A stretch of DNA of 64,000 bases from Siphonodentalium dalli (taxonomy: Eukaryota; Mollusca; Scaphopoda; Gadilida; Siphonodentaliidae): assembly GCA_032622095.1 (NCBI GenBank), contig CP136064.1:254142484-254206483 (forward strand). The letters run 5' to 3'. The position numbers were made by a program, and so were the translations under genes. Below, one piece after another: positions 34,776-45,325 of this stretch. Each line of letters opens with the position of its first letter. Position 1 is the stretch's first letter. The notes beneath the pieces were generated by a model. It was not told the DNA's origin, made no database searches, and worked only from the letters and a program-made list of their open reading frames with translations.

Positions 34776-35320
34776 CTCACGTGGCATTATCGCGTCTGAC
34801 TGGCTGTACACTGTTATACTATTTTAGGATAGTACCCCAGTAGGATTCCTACTCACCTACTACTCTTTTCTCCTATATAATTTGAGACTTCCGTATATAT
34901 GTGTGTATATGTGTACTTCATGGAATCCAAAACGCGTGTTCGGATTGAGCTCAGATTTCGTATGTAAGTGTAAAATACCACCGACACGGCCGTGGTTGCG
35001 TTTTGGAGAAGCTCAGAGCACCGTTTCTCCAATCCCAAATCACCGCAATCGGCACTTCGGGGTTAATTGATATTCGCTCGCGATCCAAGAGGAGTAACTC
35101 TACATATGTATATGTATATTTTTATATCCATATTCACTTCAAACTGCTAAACCCGTTGAGCCAAAACTTGCTAATACCTCGCAAAATATAGAATTTACAT
35201 TTTCTGATGTATACATTTTTTGTTAAGGCTGAAAATCTTAGTCTATTTCCGAAACATTCAGATTTTAAAGTCTAAACTTACACACCACAATTCCTGCTAA
35301 CTGACGCAGCTATATGGCAG
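34776..35320. other. No gene recognised
   Basis: AT-rich sequence with ATGTGTATA-type patches at 34895-34920. No supported gene. Confidence 0.45.
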
Positions 35321-35326
35321 TGCCCC

Positions 35327-35945
35327 AAACCGTGAACGCCAACGACATTGTTGGCGAGAAAATAGCCCCCAAGCCGTAAATATCAACAACAACGACATTG
35401 TTGGCGAGAAAATAATTAGTTAAAATTACTAAATACACGTTTTCGGCAATGTGAGATTTTTCGGGGAGCCCTGATGCTAACAACAACGACCCGAAGCCCT
35501 GAATGCCAACAACAACGACATCATCGGGTCAGTTTTTTAAGTGCAATCATATTTTCCCTTTTCGTCAATGTGAGATTTTTCGGGGAGCCGTGATGCCAAC
35601 AACAACGACCCGAAGCCCTGAATGCCAACAACAACCACATCATCGGGTCAGTTGTTTAAGTGAATCCAAGGCACTGCGATACGTCCCGAATCTGACGGGA
35701 CTTCCACTGCCCAAAACCGTGAACGCCAACGACATTGTTGGCGAGAAAATAGCCCCCAAGCCGTAAATATCAACAACAACGACATTGTTGGCGAGAAAAT
35801 AATTAGTTAAAATTACTAAATACACGCAATCCTATTTTCCCTCTACGGCAATGTGAGATTTTTCGGGTAGCCCCGAGCCGTGATGCCAACAACAACGACC
35901 CGAAGCCCTGAATGCCAACAACAACGACATCATCTGGTCAGTTTT
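35327..35945 (+). repeat. Compound tandem repeat (blocks A-B-B'-A'-B'')
   Basis: Block A ('accgtgaacgccaacgacat' plus 'ttggcgagaaaataattagt') lies at about 35331-35440 and 35717-35826. Block B ('caatgtgagatttttcgggg' plus 'caacaacaacgacccgaag') lies at about 35446-35535, 35568-35655 and 35848-35945. 'aacgacattgttggcgagaa' occurs twice in each A block. An 87-codon frame (35503-35766) merely reads through the repeat. Confidence 0.85.
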
Positions 35946-36067
35946 TTCCGCCCGATGTACCTTAAATAATACCTCTTTTAGGGAGGGTACAATCATTTCT
36001 CTTAAAAAGGCACGATTAACTCATTCAAAAGCGAAAAAAACTGTTATGTTTAGGACCAACGCCGAGA

Positions 36068-36160
36068 ATATAAGAGAATGCATTGGCCTAACAATTTTTC
36101 ATCATTTGTTATTATTTTTTACCATTTTTTACAATTTTAATAATTTTTTCTTATATTCTT
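36068..36160 (+). mobile_element. Partial MITE, relative of the 60.55-kb element
   Basis: 'agagaatgcattggcctaac' plus 'aatttt' and a T-rich stretch match one arm of the MITE copies at 60554-61016 and 61695-61935. Only one arm is present, and the piggyBac-type MITE begins at its far end. Confidence 0.7.
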
Positions 36161-36163
36161 TAA

Positions 36164-36422
36164 TTAACTCTTTCAGTGCCATACTTATTTTGTAGGTTTA
36201 GTGCCAGGGAATCTTACGTTTTTCATGGGCATCAAAATTATTACTATGAATACTTGGTGATAGTTTTGAGTTATAACATGCCCCTAAGGTTTTATCCAGT
36301 TTGTTTTTAAATTCGCTATAGCATGCTTAAGCATACCCAAAACAAATATTTTTTAGGACCGATTTTACAGACCGTAAATTAGGGCCGATGAATGAGATCG
36401 GCCCTGGCACTGAAAGGGTTAA
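36164..36422. mobile_element. piggyBac-type MITE, 251 bp, TTAA TSD
   Basis: TTAA at 36164-36167 and 36419-36422 flank 36168-36418. The ends are CTCTTTCAGTGCC and, inverted, CCCTTTCAGTGCC, giving 13-bp TIRs with one mismatch. The TTAA duplication plus a CCYT-type end is the piggyBac hallmark. It has no ORF. Confidence 0.85.
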
Positions 36423-36536
36423 CCCAACGTTTGGTTACAAAGTATGGGATACCATAACCCAACGTTTGGTTACTTTTTTCTCTTCACAACTAGTTTATTT
36501 AACAGCTTCAGATTCGGTTGACTAAACGTTGGGTTG
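36421..36536. repeat. Inverted repeat around AACCCAACGTTTGGTTA
   Basis: Direct copies at about 36421 and 36458. An inverted copy ('actaaacgttgggtt') lies at 36521-36535. It looks like a small MITE adjoining the piggyBac-type one. Confidence 0.65.
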
Positions 36537-36779
36537 GAGTCTGACTACACTTTAGTTATATATATTTTGAGTGTGGATGCGAGCCAGTCTAAATGTCTAA
36601 CTTCCCATTATAGTGAAACATCGCTGACAATACATCAAGTTAAATCTTTAACAAAAACGAATTTATTTCTTCGATCAGCCTCTCCATAGCAACACTGTTA
36701 AATTTGAAAAACAAAATCAACCTTATTCAAAATTAAATGATTGAAGTGGATTTAGTTGACATAGGTGCATAGCATTCAG

Positions 36780-36872
36780 CAAATTTCGTCAGATTCCGAA
36801 CCGTTTAAGTTTGAAATTACGTCCCCTGGCCCATAGCAACTTTGCGATTGGTGACGTAATTTTCGTTACAAA
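36780..36872 (+). promoter_or_regulatory. Putative promoter: inverted CCAAT box and CRE-like site
   Basis: GCGATTGGTGACGTAAT at 36843-36859 combines an inverted CCAAT box (ATTGG) directly with TGACGTAA. It is about 20 bp upstream of the ATG at 36873. Tightly spaced CCAAT/CRE pairs are typical of broadly expressed metazoan promoters. The start site would have to be very close to the ATG, or the motif pair lies within the 5' UTR. Confidence 0.45.
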
Positions 36873-37024
36873 ATGGGTGCGCCCAGGTGCAAGCAGTTAT
36901 CGGCGAGAGCATATTCGAAATTCTCCGTTGTTGTTGTTGTTCTCGTGCTGAATTTTATTGGTATAAGCCAATCGATTGAGCATACATTGTTTGTGAAGCC
37001 TCCGGACTTGGTTGAACAGTGGAA
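36873..37024 (+). CDS. Candidate first exon of a secreted or membrane protein
   Basis: The ATG (context aaaATGG) opens 51 codons before TGA at 37026. Residues 1-16 are basic (CKQLSARAYSKF). Residues 18-30 are a strong hydrophobic core (VVVVVLVLNFIG), ending near SQS, where a signal peptidase could cut. The mature part starts IEHTLFVKPPDLVEQWK. The probable donor is GGAA|GTGAAA at 37024/37025 (phase 2), just before the stop. Signal peptide plus promoter motifs make a true exon likely. I do not recognise the family. The next exons were not found; the LINE at 38.0 kb would then lie in an intron. Confidence 0.45.
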
Positions 37025-38000
37025 GTGAAACTCAGTCAGTCGGAAAGAAACTGAATGATGAATCTGTGACTGAAAAAATGATGGTCAGTGGAGACAGTGG
37101 AGTGGACTGTGGACGTTGGACTGGTCTGTAGTCATCACGGTGATTTGACTTGTTCTGTTAAATTTTAAGTATGTTTTCACCTGGAATGGTTAGAGTTTCA
37201 AGCGGCAAATTTTTCCGTCTACTTCTCTAAATTTAATTGTTAATAGCTGACACTGTCAGGTCAAGGAAATCAGAAAATGAACATTTTAGAGCTGACTGAT
37301 TTACTCATTTACTACTAGTACTACTACTAGTCTATTACTATTAGTATTGTATTAGTGATTACAGATTAGTAAATTTAGTTTTCAACGACTTTTGGCTCAG
37401 CCTCACCCACTCACTGTGAGTGTGACTCGGGTCAAAATACAATTCTAACCAGCTACAGTCGACAAACATGTGAAGCCCAGTCAATTGGTGACTGACAAAG
37501 TGAGTCAATTAACTTGGTGAGTAAAGGAAAAGAAGAACATCTCCCATTTGGTCTTGGCACACTGCAGAGTGTAGTGACTGGTGAGAGGATATGCTTTCAA
37601 CTCTCCATCTATGAATTATGTTTCCTGTGATGGACAGATCAAGTTAAATATAATAACTATAATGCACCGTTAATAACGACATTTTAGTTAATGGTGATTT
37701 GTTTCTGCATTCTCACATATTAAATATTTCATGATTTTAACACTGTGTTCTCGGTTTAAACCTTAAGCATTAAGCGGGAGCTCGGTCAGCATGGCTAGCA
37801 TATATACTAGTGGCTATTTGTGGAAAAATTATTAAATATAGCCCTGCGTACTTGCTATTGTCGACTTGACACATTGGGATTGGAATAATATGTATGCTAA
37901 ACATAATAATTCCAGGCCAAGCTCTTCGAACTGTCATGACCTTCTAGTTCTACATGACTCATGGGGCAATCGCATATGGTCATATAAATGTTTTTAATCT
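37025..38000. other. Putative intron sequence
   Basis: Contains 'cagtgg' and 'gtgact' short repeats (37080-37130, 37390-37540) and a TACTA-rich patch at 37305-37350. No exon was recognised. Confidence 0.4.
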
Positions 38001-38006
38001 GGTAGC

Positions 38007-39350
38007 ATGTTCTTAGACCACGCCATGAATCTCTATGTATCTATGTATCTATGTTTCTTAACCCTCGATACCATGTTTAAAGCTCATGTATTACCTATAC
38101 TAGAATATGGCAACTGTGTATGGGATTCTGCCCCTGACAGTATTAAATCAACATTTGACAAACTTTACTATGATGCAGCGCGAGTGGTGTCAGGCCGAAC
38201 AAGATCTTCGTCAAACGCGACACTGTTAAAGGAACTTGGATGGCAACCGCTACAGCAACGTAGGGATGCACAAAAACTATGTCTAATGTATAAAATTGTT
38301 AACAACAAAGCCCCCTATTCCTAACCTAACTGCTTCTACCTCGTGTCGGAGATATCAGCCGGTATTTTTTACGCAATTCAGATGATTTAGAAAACTACTT
38401 TTGTTATCTCGAAGCTTTTAAGAAAACATTCTTCCCGAGCACGATTAATGTCTGGAATGTCTTGTCAGACGAAATAAAAGGTAAAACATATGACACTTTT
38501 AAATCTACAATTGTCCCAAAGACCAAGATTCCGTTACACGTTCATCACGGCGACCGTAAGATTAATATCATACATTGTCGAATCAGGAACAATTGTAGCG
38601 ACCTGAATTATGATAAATTTACTAACCACATCGCTGATAACGCCATGTGCGCCTGTGGAAACCCTGTTGAAGATGCCGAACACTTTTTTATGCATTGCCC
38701 CTGTTATATTCATCATCGCACGGATTTGGTACAAACGTTGAGATCATTTGGTGTATTATCATATGAAGCTCTTATCAAAGGAGATATTACCCTAACACAT
38801 AATGAGAACAATTTAATTATAGAAGCAGCTCTGACATTTATCAAATTGTCTGGCAGGTTTGCAACTTGTTGCGAATGACCTCACGTTAATCCACTAATAC
38901 GATTGACCGGCCCCTTGCCATGTCCCCACACACCGCCCGCCTATTACCGTAACACAATCGACCCCCCCCCTATATAGTTGTTCTCGAAGCGTGAGAACAT
39001 CCAATTTCTATTTAATAACCCTCATATAAGTCAAGCCCCATTCAAATATTCCCTAATATGTATAAAAACCCCGCCAACGATTTTCGATTCTCTTACGAAA
39101 TCATACTTAACCTGGTTCGATCTAGTATATACATTTGACACATCATGCCCGTCATACCAAACCTATTTATAAATATTACTCTGTTTACATATGTTTGAAT
39201 TTATATTTGCTGTAGGGAGCGGAGGTCCAGCTAAGTTTCCAGAACTTGTCCTCCAATCCCTAATAATAATGTATTAATATATCCATTATACATGACAATA
39301 AATATGTTTAAATCAAATATGTATCTATGCCTGTCGAGAATGATATATTC
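38007..39350 (+). pseudogene. LINE 3' end (C-terminal domain and 3' UTR)
   Basis: The open stretch 38007-38324 contains VLPILEYGNCVWD, FDKLYYDAARVVSGR and LKELGWQPLQQRRDAQKLCL, the post-RT region of a CR1/Jockey-type LINE. After one frame change the reading continues as ISRYFLRNSDDLENY and FKKTFFPSTINVWNVL into the open stretch 38462-38878. That stretch ends with a Cys/His block (CACGNPVEDAEHFFMHCPCY). The sequence from ~39215, 'agggagcggaggtccagc' to 'ccctaataataatg', resembles the 3' UTR of such elements, so the element may extend to about 39350. It is 5'-truncated, as is usual for LINE insertions. Confidence 0.85.
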
Positions 39351-39689
39351 CACCAGTACAAAGTTTTTGCTGTTGCGATAGGGAAATTTGTAACAATGAA
39401 AAAACAGTACAAGTAATAAATTATGAAATACATGTTCCTTAATAATGTGTGTCATAGAATGTGAAGGTCCAACTTTGAAATTGCAAGATTTAAGTGACTT
39501 GGTGGTTGATTTTTCTTTGCGTCCTTTACACTAATGTAATTCCTCCCGGGCAATTATCAAATTCTCAACGATCAGTATATTATTTGGCATAGGGACATAT
39601 ATAGAATTAAATTAAAATATAATTAAATAGAATTAAATTTCCATCACTATTATTAATTTCAGTCTAAGTCTCCACTATCAATATTATTG

Positions 39690-39985
39690 ACCATCACAAT
39701 GATAGGACACCTGAGAGAACGATATAATATCACAAAAGTCACAAGCAAGCATGCAATCTCGAGCTGGGACCACCCCTACTGTGAAGTAGATTATTGAGGA
39801 ACAAGTATTAACAATAAAGGGAAATATATTCCCTTCTTGTTTATTTATTGTTATAAATTTCGCTGTCAGAACATAACAAAGTTCCCAGGTTTGTGTACAG
39901 TGCAATTGGTGTAATATGGTCTATAGTACGGTAATATCTAGTGTAGATATTCATGAAATGATCTAGTATTTTTTGTGGTTCGATG
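39690..39985 (+). repeat. Dispersed repeat family R, copy 1
   Basis: Shares 'gggaccacccctac', 'gattat(t/c)gaggaacaa', 'tgttataaatt', 'ctgtcag' and 'gttcccagg' with 49090-49345. Shorter stretches (ttataaattt...cttcccagg) recur at 52670-52870 and 56700-56880. No coding signal. Confidence 0.65.
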
Positions 39986-40916
39986 GTCTTTTAAGGTGAA
40001 CTCAGTAAACGTGATATATGCACGTTTGATTAATTAGTAGTAACCGTATAGGAAACGCCCCGAACATACCACTATTGCACAATGACATCAGTTTGTTTGA
40101 TCTAAATTATATATCCACTCCGGCCCCAAAACAATAGTCATTTTGCAAATTATGTCATTCCTTTTTGAAGTGCTTATCATCTACTGAAGGTGGATCCTAC
40201 CACAGGCCAGAAATTGTGTCCCATTGAGTCATTGTGCACCACCCGTGTAACTCGCTGAAAGTCAAGCATACATAAACGTCTATAAATATATCAGATATGG
40301 CTATGTGAAATATGTAATAAATCCCCGTTTTCCACATCACAAAAATGTATTCAGTATTATATGTAAATTTATCTAATAAAGATATTTTCCCCTTAAAATT
40401 GCAAAAATTAAATTAATTAATTTTTCCTTGAAAATTGGTCGCTGGGTCAGATTCAACCTTCACCTGATGATAGAATTTTGAACAAATATAGTAACATGTG
40501 TTATATGGCTAAAATCTCTGGACTGGCGCCATTGATATTGGTCTGGAAATTATAGAAATGTTAGAGGCAATGTCTCACTCTGACCCATGTCTAACTGTGG
40601 CCCACATTCCCCTATATCTGGTGCTGCAACATATTCTCGTGCAAATAGGTTTATATTGTACCTAAATATTCACATAGGTTCATAATTTGTATTCATTTAA
40701 ATTTGTTTAACTAAAAATTTAGAAAAACTAACGCCATTATACACTCTGCCAGGGCACCCTGAGTCACCACACCAAATTTCGTTGAAATCCGGGCACCAAA
40801 ATTAACAAAGACGTGTTGGTCTCAACTTTACTCCAGTCTTATATGTATAACAGTCCCATGAAACATTTATATATTTATTGATGGACGTGTCGTGGGATGT
40901 TCATACAGGATCGGGT
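39986..40916. other. No gene recognised
   Basis: AT-rich sequence with short homopolymers. No supported gene or repeat. Confidence 0.45.
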
Positions 40917-41010
40917 TCATTATTCCGAAGGTTCCATATTCCGAATGTTCATTATTCCGAAGGTTCGCTATTCCAAATGTTCGTTATTCCGAAGATTCGC
41001 TATTCTGCAT
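40917..41010 (+). repeat. Degenerate tandem repeat of ~18-20 bp (TATTCCGAAGGTTC)
   Basis: Five to six units of 'ttattccgaaggttc' with substitutions. The frame that crosses it (40892-41260) is not called as a gene. Confidence 0.85.
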
Positions 41011-41541
41011 GAAGGTTTTCTATTTAGGTTTTCTATTCTGGGCGTATTTAACCAGAAATGAATTAAATTTGCAGCTACACCCCCCCCCCACAAAAACCAC
41101 ACGAGGAACGAAAAATGCTATTACGCTAGTATTCACATATAGTACATTTATACACCCCATTCTAATTCCCAAATTGTCCCAGATGTCGGTTATTAATAGC
41201 AAGAAGACAGTATCAGTTTATCGTTTATTCTGGAAAGTTGAAAACACGATGACTGCATGACTGACATAAGCTACATGTAAGAGTCTTAGTGATAGAGTCT
41301 GTCCGGACTGGCAATCTGTATTTGAAAGAAACATCAACATTAAAAGCCCACTTAATTTTCCAACCCCCAGATCATATATATAAAATATATGCCATATTAT
41401 AAACCATGCATTTGAAATAGGAAGCTCTCTAACATTGTATTATCAACTTATCCATGTGTAATAAACTGTGAACATGTTTTTGTTGAGTTGCCGACGTGTT
41501 TGTGCTAAAGTTTCATCTGGTTTTGTTGTGCAAAGTGTATT

Positions 41542-41606
41542 ATTTTCAATGGAGAGGGAATAACTCTATATTTTAAAGATAGAATTATTCCCCTTCCATT
41601 GAAAAT
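41542..41606. repeat. Near-perfect hairpin, ~28-bp arms
   Basis: 'attttcaatggagaggga' + 'ataactcta' is matched inverted by 'tagaattattccccttcc' + 'attgaaaat', with a short TTTTAAAG loop. A G14 run lies 45 bp downstream (about 41651-41664). Confidence 0.8.
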
Positions 41607-41669
41607 TCCTTTTTCAAGCTTGAATTCTGTTGCATTCTGGGAGCCATAACGGGGGGGGGGGGGGATTTT

Positions 41670-43500
41670 TTTATGATTTCAGCTATTTTATATTTCTCTA
41701 TGGGCATCTTCTGAGCCACAGACATTTCAAATGGTGATGGATAATAGTATTTTAATCATATATTATGGCATAGATTGTTATTAAAACAGAATATCAATGT
41801 TATGACGCTCCAGTATTCATTAAGTGTTATAGCCCCACTGTTATAAAGTTGTCGAATAATTTTTGTACAGTTTTCAACCAAATGTATCAAATAAAAGTTA
41901 TATTATATGCATACTAGTCCCATATACTCATTTAAGTTATTGTATCGTCACTAGTCAGTGAGTGGCTTGAGTTTTCTCCCCGTATCACCATAATGTTTTA
42001 AACGATCGTGTGTACCATCGGTTTACCAATCCAGTATCCCCCAATTAATTTGATTACGTCTAGTACACACAAATTCGTAATTTAATTTACGCCATTTTAT
42101 GGCTCCAGTCATCAATTAAATTTATATCAAATTATTCACTTTGATTTTAAGATAGCCTATTAACCTGAGCGTTTACATAATACATCTTCAACTCAAATTA
42201 CTTATGTTTCTATATATTATCGATATTAGATCGTTGTTATCACCGGAAATTTATTGAAAATGGCGTACAGTACCCCTTTAAGATGATCTGAAGTTAAGTT
42301 TTATGAAATTAACGTGATTTACCGTACATCTTATAGCTTCAGTCCATCTTAAGATCATCATAGACCTTGTTTCATGAATTTGGGCCCTGGTATCATGGAA
42401 ATGTATATATATATTGTATCGCAGACATGAGTATACACATCGAATTTTTGTGTAAACCGACATATAATTATTCTTTTATTATTAATTTAGGTAAACCTCC
42501 ACGACCCGCATCCCTGCCAGTGACCCAGATAAAGACACTTTTGCTAGTTTTGAATCGCATCGTTATCTTCCTCGTAAAATCTTAACGCTATCTATTACAC
42601 ATCCTTGGCGTCCGACAGATGGCCGGGCCAATTTATATAGCAGACAGGCAGACAGGCAAACATTCGTAAATATAGACGCAAGATGAAACCAACTTCGCCA
42701 TTACTGTATCCCTTAAAAATATAATGTGACTGCCATCTGAATCATTGTGACTCACTTTCCAACAACTTGTGTTGTTTAGCAAACATTACAGAACTTTGTA
42801 TCAAACAACATTAATAATGCTACTACTATTATTCTATTCCATGACATACTTCTGTAATGCAAGCAACTCATACAACGTATTTGGTGAGGTTTGTGTAGGA
42901 GCATTCGGATTTCGGTGATAGCGAGAAATATATCGAACATTGGTGTCAATTGTCACACAATTTATGTATATGATTTTGTCACATTTTTATTTATCGTCAA
43001 TTTCTGAAATTGATCTCAGATTTTACAATGTACGGCAATCTTTTGACGACGACAGCAATTACTATGTTATTAGTCACAACTAACATACTCTCTTCGCGAG
43101 TAATGTCTTTATTTCTATAAATACGACATCAGCAAAGACATTTTGGCAAAATTTCAGAAGTTAAAATTGTAGATCTTCGATGAAAACGAAAAAAGAAGTT
43201 ATAAATAATGTTCACTGTCTTTACAAAGATAGAACTGTCACCGCTTGCCAACTAAACGGACAAACAATTAAATACATTAGATAGCTATACATGCTCGGAC
43301 GTTTGTTAAGATAATAACAATTCACCAATATGTCTCATGATATACCGATATTGTAACAAGTATATATCGTACAGGGTATAGTATCAGACTGGCCGTGTCT
43401 TCAGGCGGCAAACCGAGTTCGCAAAATGAGTCTATTACTATAAATGGAAAAAGAATAGTAGGCGAGTAGGAATTCTAATGGGGTATTGTCGTAATATATA
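41670..43500. other. No gene recognised; downstream side of the lectin gene
   Basis: AT-rich sequence. An imperfect inverted pair around 'cttaagat(g)atc' lies at 42280-42365. On the minus strand an AATAAA occurs near 43108, ~560 bp past the lectin stop codon; it is a possible but distant polyadenylation signal. Confidence 0.4.
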
Positions 43501-43675
43501 GTATAGCAGTGTGCAGCCAATCATAATGCGAGAAAGTCACGTGAGATATATTATTGCCCAATAGTACACATCCTCATCCTCTATATGTATATACCTTCCA
43601 GTAAAACAAACAACTGTCATACATTCGGGTTCTTTATCAGTCAATAATAAGGTACATGGCCTTCTGAATTTAACA

Positions 43676-44356
43676 CTATGGCCACTCACAAATAACTGCC
43701 CTTTTGGTCGTGCAGTATAAATCATTCATAAAATATCCTCCATACTTCATCAGTTCCACACAGAGACCATCTCCAGATGGCGCGCCTCCAGACCAGATGA
43801 GGTAAGGATGTGAATTGGGAATCAATCCCTCTTCAGAGACCCAGCCTCCGCTCACGTTCTTTACATTGAGCCAGAATCCCGCTTGGTTTCGTAGACTTGG
43901 ATTCCCTTTGATATAATTTATTATCTCCAGCCGATGTTCATTGTTTCTCAATGTAAACAAATGTCCACCCTGGTCTCTGCACGATGTATATGCATCCATC
44001 CTTTCCACGCTTGTTGTTTGTATACTGATTTTTTCTTTTATGTCAACGCATTTATATCCAGCACCGCTGGCTTCGGTAGGAATACACAATTCATCAGCTC
44101 CACATATATTTGGTGTTGTACAGATCAACCCCGATATGTGTGATTTACGCACCGCCTCACCCCATATAGTGTTAGGGTCAGTTATCATTAAGCATCTCTT
44201 ATTCTTGAAATAGATCCTCAAGCAGGTCACGTGATATTCACAGAGTCTCTTGCATCTCAAGTGGTTCTCTGTCGTTGTTATGAACACATAGTTTGCCTCA
44301 GCGTACACAATAATACCAATTAAAGCTGAGCATGATAACACACGTGGCATGTACAT
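43676..44356 (-). CDS. Secreted PAN/EGF/C-type lectin-like protein
   Basis: A 226-aa single-exon ORF. Residues 1-21 form a signal peptide (VLSCSALIGIIVYAEA). Residues 22-79 form a small Cys-containing PAN/apple-like region (C35, C39, C45, C55, C79). Residues 79-105 are half-EGF-like (C79, C85, C91, C103; CGADELCIP). Residues ~110-226 are a C-type lectin-like domain: C126 pairs with C223 and C199 with C215, with GFWLNV for the WIGL strand and MNDLYC for the WND strand. The sugar-selecting EPN/QPD site is replaced by GGAPSGDG, so classic calcium-dependent mannose or galactose binding is doubtful. It probably acts outside the cell, in recognition or adhesion. Such genes are heavily expanded in molluscs. 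The first ATG is used; a second ATG follows two codons later. Confidence 0.85.
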   Translation of the reverse strand: MYMPRVLSCSALIGIIVYAEANYVFITTTENHLRCKRLCEYHVTCLRIYFKNKRCLMITDPNTIWGEAVRKSHISGLICTTPNICGADELCIPTEASGAGYKCVDIKEKISIQTTSVERMDAYTSCRDQGGHLFTLRNNEHRLEIINYIKGNPSLRNQAGFWLNVKNVSGGWVSEEGLIPNSHPYLIWSGGAPSGDGLCVELMKYGGYFMNDLYCTTKRAVICEWP

Positions 44357-44885
44357 GTCTCGATATGTATTGTGTGTATTTCAATGCCACAATCAATAAG
44401 ATAAGCACTAGCTCAGACAGCAAAAATCCCGATATTTCGGAAAACACATCAGCGTCGTCTTAACGTATTAGTGACCACATCTGGAATAGGTGAACATGTT
44501 AGTGACGCCATCGACATTCACTGCAAGAAATAGAAAAGATAATGTACATATATATGTTTCACAAATAGACCAGCTTACATGTATATATTTAAGATATAGA
44601 GATCTCGAATTAATCCTTCTCTACATATTTATCATGGAGAATCTTGACACTTAATAACGGAGCAGCCACAAGAGTTTCAATAGCACCTCAAAATCACGTA
44701 TCTAAAATCCAATGAGTATTCCGCCATGCAAGAGCATGAGAGTACATAATCAGTAATCATTTAGTGCTTTTAATTGAATTGGTGCATACAGTGTGCTTTC
44801 TGCTAAGAAAATACTACACATTCGTGTATAATACATATTTATACCATAATTGCCTGTTCTATTGTGTGTATAACTCCTATGTTGT
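44357..44885. other. Upstream region of the lectin gene
   Basis: Would hold the lectin promoter (minus strand). No clear TATA box or initiator was identified within 100 bp of the ATG. Confidence 0.4.
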
Positions 44886-44892
44886 AAATTTC

Positions 44893-45006
44893 ATCTTTAC
44901 ACCCTACTGTGGATATACAGCTTCCTACTGTGGGTATACATTTCTACTGTGGGTGTAAATGTTCAAACGTAATTTCATATGTTAAGCGTATATACCCACA
45001 GTAGAA
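44893..45006. repeat. Inverted and direct repeat of TACTGTGGGTATAC
   Basis: Three direct copies ('ctactgtggatatac', 'ctactgtgggtatac', 'ctactgtgggtgta') at 44901-44960 and one inverted copy ('tatacccacagtag') at 44990-45004. Confidence 0.8.
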
Positions 45007-45094
45007 CTATATCGTGGTTAGCAAAATAGTTATGCTTTAATTGTCAAAGCTGCAAATTAATGCAGAACATGGATATATACATATATACAATGGG

Positions 45095-45325
45095 GTCACT
45101 TACATCATCGTCATCGTCATCATCGACGTCCCCATCGTCACCATCGTCCTCGACATCATCATCAGTTTCATCATCATCATCATCATCACCATCCTCATCA
45201 TCCTCATCATCATCATCATTATTGTCCATCATCATCACCATCGTTGTCATTATCATCATCATTAGTGTCATCATCATCGTCATCACCGTCGTCATCATCA
45301 TCGTCATCGTCATCATTGAGAACAC
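45095..45325. repeat. TCA/TCG trinucleotide microsatellite
   Basis: About 230 bp of imperfect (TCA)n with TCG, TCC and TTA interruptions. It is open in several frames on both strands (Ser-, Ile- or Asp/Met-rich products). These are repeat by-products. Confidence 0.95.

Noticed and set aside
43934-44213. Plus-strand frames over the lectin gene
   Set aside because: They are antisense shadows of the lectin ORF with no domain of their own.
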